This document shows, piece after piece, positions 1-4,644 of a stretch of 5,260 nucleotides of DNA. Source of the stretch: an uncultured Lachnospiraceae bacterium (GTDB lineage: Bacteria > Bacillota > Clostridia > Lachnospirales > Lachnospiraceae); contig CAMWKA010000157.1 of NCBI GenBank assembly GCA_947174725.1, positions 1-5,260 of the forward strand, written 5' to 3'. Both the position numbers and the translations under genes were made by a program. Position 1 is the first letter of the stretch. Every line of letters begins with the position of its first letter. The notes below the pieces were generated by a model. That model made no database searches. It was not told the origin of the DNA and saw only the letters and a list, made by a program, of their open reading frames with translations.

Positions 1-19
1 TATTTTGTATATTTTAGAT

Positions 20-25
20 GAGGAA
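20..25 (+). promoter_or_regulatory. Ribosome binding site that fixes the mnhE start
   Basis: GAGGAA at 20-25 is a good Shine-Dalgarno match ending 6 bases before the ATG at 32. It favours that ATG over the in-frame TTG at base 5, which has only 4 bases of visible sequence upstream and would add nine mostly polar residues ahead of the first membrane helix. Confidence 0.7.
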
Positions 26-31
26 ATTGAC

Positions 32-508
32 ATGTACTTTATATTTTTTCTGTTATGGATTATTTTTAATGGACAGTTCACATTGGAAATCGCCGTGATC
101 GGTCTGTTTGCAGCAGGTTTGATATATGCGTTTATCTGTAAATTCATGGACTGGAGCTGGAAAAAGGATCTGCGTATCATAAAATATTTTATATTTATGG
201 TTAGTTATCTGTTTGTTCTGTTATACGAAATACTGAAGGCTAATGCAGCGACGCTTCGTCTGATCTTTTCCGAGAAGTATGTAAGAGAACCGGTTCTGGT
301 GACATTCAGAACCCGTCTGAAATCGCCGGTTCTTCGTGTGCTGCTGGCAAATTCTATCACCCTGACGCCGGGAACCATCACAGTATCCCTGCAGGATGAT
401 GAATATACGGTACATGCTTTGGATAGAGATTTTGCGGACGGAATAGAAGATTGCGTATTTGTACGGATGTTAGAAAAAGCGGAAAGGCTGGGAAAAGAGG
501 ATGTATAG
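32..508 (+). CDS. mnhE: Na+/H+ antiporter subunit E (MnhE/MrpE, MbhA-like)
   Basis: This is a small membrane subunit of Mrp antiporters and of the antiporter module of Mbh/Mbx complexes, where it helps form the assembly at one end of the membrane arm. The 158-residue product is normal for the family. Hydrophobic helices lie at about 1-13, 15-38 and 50-78, followed by a soluble domain, probably cytoplasmic, at 80-158. The hallmark LANSITLTPGT is at residues 105-115, followed by a beta-rich stretch ending in the motif VHALDRDF. The ATG at 32 is chosen because a Shine-Dalgarno sequence precedes it and the protein then begins directly with the first helix; a TTG at base 5 would add nine residues. 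Its last 8 bases overlap mnhF, which implies translational coupling. Family assignment is secure. The exact ion role of this subunit is not settled in the family. Confidence 0.93.
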   Translation: MYFIFFLLWIIFNGQFTLEIAVIGLFAAGLIYAFICKFMDWSWKKDLRIIKYFIFMVSYLFVLLYEILKANAATLRLIFSEKYVREPVLVTFRTRLKSPVLRVLLANSITLTPGTITVSLQDDEYTVHALDRDFADGIEDCVFVRMLEKAERLGKEDV

Positions 509-863
509 CGGGATCGAGACATTGGAAAAAAGCTATCATATCTTATTTGTAGTGGTTTTGATCATACTGGCGGTCATGCTGTTTTTATGCCTGATCCGGG
601 CATGTATGGGACCGACGGTGGCTGACAGACTGGTAGCGGTCAATATGATGGGTACGATGGTCAATGTCATCATTGCGACACTTGCAATCATGATGGGTGA
701 AGGGTATCTGGTGGATATCAGCCTGATCTATACGATGCTGAGTTTTTTGGCAGTGGTTGTATTAACTAAGGTTATCTTAGGGATTCATAAGGAAGATACG
801 GAGCGGCTTTCTGATTTTACCACAGATGAGGATGAAGTGATGGAAGTGGAGGCTAGAAAGTAA
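501..863 (+). CDS. mnhF: Antiporter subunit F (MnhF/MrpF, MbhB-like)
   Basis: This is a three-helix membrane subunit of Mrp/Mbh antiporter modules. Helices are at about residues 13-35, 48-66 and 72-95. The family pattern MGPTVADRLVAVNMMGT is at 36-52 and VDISLIYTMLSFLA at 71-84, including the conserved membrane-embedded Asp72. The product is 120 residues, somewhat longer than typical MnhF. The excess is a charged, acidic tail from about residue 97 (many Asp and Glu, ending EVEARK). The ATG at 501 lies inside the end of mnhE (8-base overlap), with a purine-rich run just upstream. The stop overlaps the mnhG start in a TAATG arrangement, so the E-F-G genes are very probably translated together. 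The identification is strong; the acidic tail has no assigned role. Confidence 0.92.
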   Translation: MYSGIETLEKSYHILFVVVLIILAVMLFLCLIRACMGPTVADRLVAVNMMGTMVNVIIATLAIMMGEGYLVDISLIYTMLSFLAVVVLTKVILGIHKEDTERLSDFTTDEDEVMEVEARK

Positions 864-1207
864 TGGAGACATTATTGTGGATTCGTTTTGTGCTGGGCAT
901 CTTATTTTTGTTCGGAGGGATGTCCCTGTTTGTATTAGAAATCATGGCATTATTTAAGCTGGACTATGTACTAAACCGTATGCATGCGGCAGCCACCGGT
1001 GATACGCTTGGGATCGGACTGTCGCTGGTAGGATTGATGTTTCTGTCCGGCTGGAATTTTACCACCCTGAAGCTTGCTCTTGTGCTTGTTTTCTTATGGT
1101 TTTCCTCGCCGGTTGCTTCACACCTGATCGCAAGGCTTGAGGTGGAGACCCATGCGGGTGAAGATCAATATGAGAAAGAAGAGAGATATTTGGAGGAAGA
1201 AAAATAA
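863..1207 (+). CDS. mnhG: Antiporter subunit G (MnhG/MrpG, MbhC-like)
   Basis: This is a three-helix membrane subunit that pairs with the E and F subunits in Mrp/Mbh complexes. Helices are at about residues 7-32, 46-64 and 68-88. The diagnostic motif YVLNRMHAAATGDTLG is at 35-50 and LVFLWFSSPVASHLIARL at 75-92, both typical of MnhG. The 114-residue length is normal, with a strongly acidic tail at 95-114 ending YLEEEK. The start ATG shares one base with the mnhF stop, and GGAGG at 848-852 serves as its Shine-Dalgarno. This is the last gene before the 319-base repeat-filled gap. Its own stop is again part of a TAATG with a well-spaced GGAGGA upstream, so a coupled start exists at 1207 although it leads only to a 12-codon frame. 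Confidence 0.92.
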   Translation: METLLWIRFVLGILFLFGGMSLFVLEIMALFKLDYVLNRMHAAATGDTLGIGLSLVGLMFLSGWNFTTLKLALVLVFLWFSSPVASHLIARLEVETHAGEDQYEKEERYLEEEK

Positions 1208-1227
1208 TGTTTTATCGTTATGAATAT

Positions 1228-1335
1228 ACCTATAAATATGTATGAAAGTATGTTCATAAATATGTTTGCGGGGATGTTTATAAGTATGTTTATAAGTATG
1301 CTTGTAAGTATGCTTGTAAGTATGCTTATGAGGTT
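1228..1335. repeat. Decaying 12-base tandem repeat array
   Basis: The clearest copies are GTTTATAAGTAT at 1276-1287 and 1288-1299, then GCTTGTAAGTAT at 1300-1311 and 1312-1323, then a diverged copy at 1324-1335. Upstream, the same 12-base register continues in weaker copies: GTTCATAAATAT at 1252-1263 (10 of 12 matching), and looser ones at 1264-1275, 1240-1251 and 1228-1239. That gives about nine units whose similarity falls off toward mnhG. Adjacent identical pairs suggest recent unit-by-unit expansion, probably by replication slippage. Because 12 is a multiple of three, two of the three + frames stay open through the core copies, giving VYKY-like or FISM-like tetrapeptide repeats, and the complement gives HTYK repeats. 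The last unit enters the left arm of the palindrome. Confidence 0.85.
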
Positions 1336-1431
1336 TACATAACCTGTAGTTTGCATATCTATGTTCCAAAAATGATTTCATTATATGATGTTTTTGGAAC
1401 ATAGATATGCAAACAAAGAGTTATGTAAACC
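1332..1431. repeat. 100-base palindrome: two-part perfect hairpin
   Basis: The outer arms GGTTTACATAAC (1332-1343) and GTTATGTAAACC (1420-1431) are perfect complements (12 bp). The inner arms 1349-1372 and 1391-1414 are also perfect complements (24 bp, left arm beginning GTTTGCATATCTATG). They are separated from the outer stem by a symmetric 5 x 5 internal loop (CTGTA against AAAGA), and the terminal loop is 18 bases (1373-1390). In total 36 bp pair without a mismatch. In RNA it would be a long stable stem between the two halves of the operon; in DNA it could extrude as a cruciform. It lacks a following T-run on either strand, so it is not a classical intrinsic terminator. A role as RNase III or processing site, transcript stabiliser, protein-binding site or miniature mobile element is possible, but none is shown. 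Confidence 0.92.
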
Positions 1432-1482
1432 GGGTTAAACTGGCTTAAACCGGCTTAAACTGGCTTAAACCGGATTAGACCG
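1431..1482. repeat. 10-base tandem repeat array (YGGCTTAAAC)
   Basis: There are five head-to-tail decamers: CGGGTTAAAC, TGGCTTAAAC, CGGCTTAAAC, TGGCTTAAAC and CGGATTAGAC, plus a trailing CG. The first base alternates C,T,C,T,C, so the real duplication unit may be 20 bases. The first unit starts on the last base of the palindrome, and the preceding ten bases of the right arm (1421-1430) end in the same TAAAC. Ten-base spacing places each unit on nearly the same face of the DNA helix, which would suit a cooperatively binding protein. Simple slippage is the alternative explanation. Confidence 0.88.
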
Positions 1483-1511
1483 AGAGTACAAAAATAAGGA
1501 AGAAAAGATAA

Positions 1512-1516
1512 AGAGG
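1512..1516 (+). promoter_or_regulatory. Ribosome binding site of the mbhD-like gene
   Basis: AGAGG at 1512-1516 lies 10 bases before the ATG at 1527, inside a purine-rich stretch. This gene therefore has its own initiation site rather than depending on coupling to mnhG, which ends 319 bases earlier. Confidence 0.6.
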
Positions 1517-1526
1517 TAACCTTACT

Positions 1527-1799
1527 ATGGAATATTTTATGTATATCCTGCTGGCGTTCTTAGTGATCTGCGCGCTGGCGGTCAGTTTTACAAAGAGTCT
1601 TTTAAATGCCGTGCTGGTCTTTATGTCCTACAGCCTGATCATGTCGATCATATGGGTGCTTCTGGAATCTCCTGATCTGGCGATTACGGAGGCGGCAGTC
1701 GGCGCGGGAGTGACCAGTATATTGTTCTTTATTACTCTTAAGAAGATCGAGGCGATCAGAAAGACGCAGTCAGGAGAGAAGGGAAAGGAAAATGAGTAA
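1527..1799 (+). CDS. mbhD: MbhD-like DUF4040 membrane subunit
   Basis: This is a three-helix membrane protein of the DUF4040 family. The family corresponds to MbhD of membrane-bound hydrogenases and to part of the C-terminal extension of MrpA in standard Mrp antiporters. The 90 residues have helices at about 3-21, 27-46 and 52-71. The family signature ESPDLAITEAAVGAGVTSIL is at 47-66, with Asp50 and Glu55 as the conserved membrane-associated acidic residues likely to lie on an ion path. A short charged tail (72-90) ends GKENE. That it is a separate gene, not fused to an NuoL-like domain, is the main reason to see this locus as Mbh/Mbx-like. It overlaps the next gene by 8 bases. The family call is firm; the symbol is by homology to Mbh. 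Confidence 0.88.
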   Translation: MEYFMYILLAFLVICALAVSFTKSLLNAVLVFMSYSLIMSIIWVLLESPDLAITEAAVGAGVTSILFFITLKKIEAIRKTQSGEKGKENE

Positions 1800-2751
1800 G
1801 CTAAAAAAAGAGGAAGAATATCGAAAGACAGGTTCTTTCCGGTTCTTTCGCTGGATGAAGGGAACGAAAGACCCTTATATTGATGAAGTGGAGATGCAGC
1901 AGGGTACGCCGCATATGGACAGTCATACGTTAGAAGAAATCATGGCTGAGGAATACCAGCTCAGGGAGCGTATTTATGACCATGAGAGGAACAGCGCTCT
2001 GAGATCTTTTACGGTGGTCTACCGGATCGCTTCGGTGGTATTTGCGCTATTGCTGATCGTATTGATGATGTATCTGGTAGCCGGTCTGCCCCGGATCGGA
2101 ACCGTGGACCGGCCAGTCAATAATGAAGTATCGCAGGTATATATAGAAAACGGAATACAGGATACCGGCGCCGTCAATGTGGTTACCGGTATGATCCTAA
2201 ACTATCGTGCGTTTGACACTTTCGGAGAGACTTGTGTGCTTTTCATTGCGACGACCTGTGTCATGGTACTGCTGATGAAAAAGGAAGAGGAGATTCGTTC
2301 GAACCAGAGTCTGAACGACCGGCTTTACGAACCCAAAAATGATGTGATCCTACAAAAGGTTGCTTTTATCCTTGTTCCGCTGATCTTCATTTTCGGTATC
2401 TATGTGATCCTCAATGGTCATCTTTCTCCCGGCGGAGGTTTTTCCGGCGGGGCGATCATCGGTGCGGGGATGATTTTGTATGTCAGCGCGTATGGATTTG
2501 ACAAAATGCAGAAATTCTTTAATGAAAAGACCTATACGATCGTAAAGGTGACTGCTTTAGTTACTTATTGCATTGTGATCTCCTATTATCTCTATATGGG
2601 GGCCAATGATCTGGAAAACCATATTTCTCTGGGGACGCCGGGTATGATTTTTTCGGCAGGGATCATCCTGTGGCTGAATGTCTTTGTCGGAACGGAAGTG
2701 GCGTGTACCATGTATGCGTTTTACGCACTATTCAGACGAGGAGGTCTCTGA
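1792..2751 (+). CDS. mnhB: MbhE-MnhB fusion protein with cytoplasmic N-terminal extension
   Basis: This 319-residue protein joins two subunits that are separate in Pyrococcus Mbh (MbhE and MbhF). Residues 1-72 are hydrophilic and charged, with no recognised domain. A helix at about 76-97 leads into the MbhE motif: GLPRIGTVDRP at 98-108, the tract DTGAVNVVTGMILNYRAFDTFGE at 124-146, then a helix to about 162. A charged linker (163-185) precedes the MnhB domain, with the hallmark YVILNGHLSPGGGFSGGAI at 204-222 and further helices at about 220-235, 250-269 and 283-315. Ordinary MnhB proteins are roughly half this length. MbhE and MnhB occur at the A/B junction of Mrp antiporters and line the proposed Na+ route. 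The ATG at 1792 overlaps the mbhD-like gene by 8 bases and follows a purine-rich AGGAGAGAAGGG-type region. Confidence 0.9.
   Translation: MSKLKKEEEYRKTGSFRFFRWMKGTKDPYIDEVEMQQGTPHMDSHTLEEIMAEEYQLRERIYDHERNSALRSFTVVYRIASVVFALLLIVLMMYLVAGLPRIGTVDRPVNNEVSQVYIENGIQDTGAVNVVTGMILNYRAFDTFGETCVLFIATTCVMVLLMKKEEEIRSNQSLNDRLYEPKNDVILQKVAFILVPLIFIFGIYVILNGHLSPGGGFSGGAIIGAGMILYVSAYGFDKMQKFFNEKTYTIVKVTALVTYCIVISYYLYMGANDLENHISLGTPGMIFSAGIILWLNVFVGTEVACTMYAFYALFRRGGL
2738..2745 (+). promoter_or_regulatory. Strong ribosome binding site for mnhC
   Basis: GAGGAGGT at 2738-2745, within the last codons of the mnhB fusion gene, is a near-perfect anti-16S match. It lies 12 bases before the ATG at 2758, which is slightly long. 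No alternative in-frame start codon is closer. Confidence 0.7.
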
Positions 2752-2757
2752 TCGGTT

Positions 2758-3132
2758 ATGTGGAATGGTATCATAGAAAATTTTGGAGAGGCGGTAGCGG
2801 TAGCTTTATTTGTCATCGGATTCGCTAATCTTTTACTGCAAAAAAATCTGATCAAAAAAATTATCGGATTGAACTTTATGGACACCGGGACCTATCTTTT
2901 CTTAGCAGAGAAAGGATATATTCAGGGGAGAATAGCGCCGATCATCGTGGATGGGGTGCAGGATGTTTCTTTGTATATCAATCCGATCCCCAGCGGTCTG
3001 GTGCTGACCGGTATCGTGGTATCCGTATCGGTGACTGCTCTGATGCTTTCTCTGACGATCCGTCTGTATCAGAGATATCATACGTTGAATATGGACGAGA
3101 TTTCCACCATACTGAAGAAGGAGGAAAATTAA
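2758..3132 (+). CDS. mnhC: Antiporter subunit C (MnhC/MrpC, MbhG-like; NuoK family)
   Basis: This is a three-helix NuoK-type membrane subunit. In Mrp, Mbh and complex I it sits beside the first antiporter-like subunit and helps form the proton path. The 124-residue length is normal. Helices are at about 11-27, 33-50 and 79-101. Family motifs are NLIKKIIGLNFMDTGTYLFL (30-49) and INPIPSGLVLTGIVVSVSVTA (74-94), followed by the conserved C-terminal YHTLNMDEI (107-115). The position of the NuoK-type helix-2 glutamate (GLE in E. coli) reads GLN here; Mrp-type relatives also commonly lack the Glu there, so this is not a defect. The gene begins 6 bases after the mnhB fusion and ends immediately before mnhD. 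Its 3' end supplies the mnhD ribosome binding site. Confidence 0.92.
   Translation: MWNGIIENFGEAVAVALFVIGFANLLLQKNLIKKIIGLNFMDTGTYLFLAEKGYIQGRIAPIIVDGVQDVSLYINPIPSGLVLTGIVVSVSVTALMLSLTIRLYQRYHTLNMDEISTILKKEEN
3118..3124 (+). promoter_or_regulatory. Ribosome binding site for mnhD
   Basis: AAGGAGG at 3118-3124, inside the last codons of mnhC, lies 8 bases before the ATG at 3133. This optimal spacing supports that start over the ATG two codons later at 3139. Confidence 0.75.
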
Positions 3133-4623
3133 ATGGAAATGCTTCGTAATTTCCCTTGTTTTTCTTTGATTTTGTCCATGGGCGCCGCCATTGTTTCCTC
3201 AGGACTTAGCGGTAAGCTGGCGAGAAGGCTCAATACGGTTCTGTTGATGATCATAACCCTGCTCTCCGCAGGGACGCTGTATCTGACTTTTACGACAGAT
3301 ACTTTTTATGTCTATAAAATGGGACGTTTTTCCGCGCCCTGGGGCAATGAGATACGCTTTGGCAATTTAGAAGCGTTTATGGCATTGTTTTTCTGTATTG
3401 TCATGCTTCTGTCAATCTGGGGCGGAAAAAAACATCTGAAAAAAGAAATCAGCGACTTTAAAGAAAATCTTTATTATGTACTGTTAAATCTGTTGTTGAG
3501 TTCATTGCTGGCATTGATCTATACCAATGACCTGTTTACGGCGTATGTATTTGTGGAGATCAATACGATCGCGGCCTGTGGTCTGATCATGATCCGGGAG
3601 AATGGACATACCTTAGAAGCGGCTACCCGGTATATGCTGATGAGTCTGATCGGTTCCGGGCTTTTGCTGTTTGGACTTTGTATTTTATACGATATTACAG
3701 GACATCTTCTGATGAGTAATATCAAGGAACAGGTATCTATCCTGACGGAAACGGGAGAATATCAGCTTCCGTTGACGGTGGCGATTTTGTTTATCGGCGT
3801 CGGTTTAGCGGTAAAAAGCGCATTGTTTCCGTTCCATGCATGGCTGCCGGATGCTTATGGATATTCTACCGTATCCAGTGCGGCGATTCTTTCTTCTCTG
3901 GTTTCCAAAGGCTACATCTTTCTGTTGATTAAGGTATTTTACCGGGTGATCGGATTTGAGGTGATCCGGCAGAGTGAGTTTATTAACGTGTTGTTTATCT
4001 TTGGTCTGACCGGTATGATCTTTGGCTCCCTGAGCGCTATTCAGGAAAATGATATCCGCAGAATGATCGCGTTTTCCTCGGTGGCGCAGATCGGCTATAT
4101 CTATATGGGTTTTGGCCTGGGTACGGAGATCGGTATGGTAGCGTCCGTGTACCATATCCTGTCCCATGCAGCCACCAAAAGCATGCTCTTCATTGCGGCG
4201 GTGGGACTTACCGATGTGTCCGGACAGAGTAAAAAATTTATTGATCTGACGGGGGCAGGATACCGGAATGTCGTTGCAGGACTTACGTTTACCGTAGGGT
4301 CGTTGTCTATGGTGGGTGTGCCGCTGTTTTCCGGTTTTATCAGTAAGATCTTATTTGCCCAGGCCTGTGTCGGTCATGCCTATAAGATGCTGCCGACCCT
4401 GATCTGCCTGGCAATCAGTACGATATTAAATGCGATCTATTTTATGAAGACTGTGGTACGTATCTATACGCCGGTGAAATCGGAATATGCATCGCTTCCG
4501 TGGAAAAAGGATATTGGATATGGGGCGGTCTGCATTCTGTTTATTGTGATGAATGTGCTGCTGGGAATGAATTCAGAGCCGATTGTTGCGCTGATCCGTT
4601 CGGGTATACGGATGTTTGGATAG
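3133..4623 (+). CDS. mnhD: Proton-translocating antiporter subunit D (MnhD/MrpD, MbhH-like; NuoM family)
   Basis: This is a large polytopic subunit of the complex I / Mrp antiporter-like family that moves H+ (or exchanges Na+/H+) across the membrane. Its 496 residues fit the 14-helix family. Expected functional residues are present. Glu142 sits in the helix-5 motif YVFVEINTIAACGLI. Lys228 is in the helix-7 motif GVGLAVKSALFPFHAWLPDAY (222-242). Lys259 is in the helix-8 sequence SSLVSKGYIF. His341 and His345 are in VYHILSHAATKSMLF, and Lys405 is in the helix-12 motif FSGFISKILF. The broken-helix region SSVAQIGYI (315-323) and VGVPLFSGF (394-402) are also typical. The start directly follows the mnhC stop with an ideal Shine-Dalgarno. 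With all key residues intact this should be a working pump unit. Whether it is driven by a redox partner cannot be judged from this window. Confidence 0.94.
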   Translation: MEMLRNFPCFSLILSMGAAIVSSGLSGKLARRLNTVLLMIITLLSAGTLYLTFTTDTFYVYKMGRFSAPWGNEIRFGNLEAFMALFFCIVMLLSIWGGKKHLKKEISDFKENLYYVLLNLLLSSLLALIYTNDLFTAYVFVEINTIAACGLIMIRENGHTLEAATRYMLMSLIGSGLLLFGLCILYDITGHLLMSNIKEQVSILTETGEYQLPLTVAILFIGVGLAVKSALFPFHAWLPDAYGYSTVSSAAILSSLVSKGYIFLLIKVFYRVIGFEVIRQSEFINVLFIFGLTGMIFGSLSAIQENDIRRMIAFSSVAQIGYIYMGFGLGTEIGMVASVYHILSHAATKSMLFIAAVGLTDVSGQSKKFIDLTGAGYRNVVAGLTFTVGSLSMVGVPLFSGFISKILFAQACVGHAYKMLPTLICLAISTILNAIYFMKTVVRIYTPVKSEYASLPWKKDIGYGAVCILFIVMNVLLGMNSEPIVALIRSGIRMFG

Positions 4624-4644
4624 GAAGAAAGGTTGGATAGAAAG

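Larger units (their letters stand above)
1208..1526. other. Structured gap within the operon, no convincing intact gene
   Basis: These 319 bases separate mnhG from the mbhD-like gene, while every other junction in the window is an overlap or a gap of at most 21 bases. The gap is filled by three adjoining structures annotated separately: a 12-base tandem array, a 100-base palindrome and a 10-base tandem array. A final purine-rich leader (about 1485-1516) ends in the mbhD-like ribosome binding site. I see no convincing sigma-A promoter and no U-tract terminator on either strand. The only frames present are low-complexity products of the 12-base array. Confidence 0.8.

Noticed and set aside
8..13. 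TATATT as a -10 element before mnhE
   Set aside because: No -35 region is visible at the window edge, and transcription from here would start at or inside the ribosome binding site.
205..522. Minus-strand frames opposite mnhE (also 221-415), mnhD (3519-3725, 3805-4167) and the last gene (4861-5094)
   Set aside because: They are shadows of well-supported + strand genes; the translations show no membrane or domain character and no initiation signals.
1220..1342. Plus-strand 40-codon frame of M(F/L)(I/V)S repeats
   Set aside because: It comes from the same 12-base array in another frame, has no ribosome binding site near its ATG, and shows low-complexity composition only.
1118..1402. Minus-strand frame with HTYK tetrapeptide repeats, and the overlapping minus-strand frame 1165-1356 with ILTS-type repeats
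   Set aside because: Both are by-products of the 12-base tandem array. Their starts lie in or next to the palindrome without a Shine-Dalgarno, and they run antisense into mnhG.
1332..1431. Palindrome as an intrinsic terminator
   Set aside because: No T-run follows either arm (CGGGTTAAAC on +, TCATAAGCAT on -), and the outer stem is not GC-rich. The inner T-run is within the stem, not after it.
1332..1431. Palindrome as a confirmed MITE with target-site duplication
   Set aside because: The bases flanking the two ends show no matching direct duplication, and a second genomic copy cannot be seen from this window.
1228..1482. CRISPR array
   Set aside because: Repeat units are 10-12 bases, directly adjacent and without unique spacers.
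1276..1526. Sigma-A promoter for the mbhD-like gene, using TATAAG hexamers in the 12-base array or TACAAA near 1487
   Set aside because: The hexamers recur because of the repeat, and none has a convincing -35 at 16-18 bases. No call is made.
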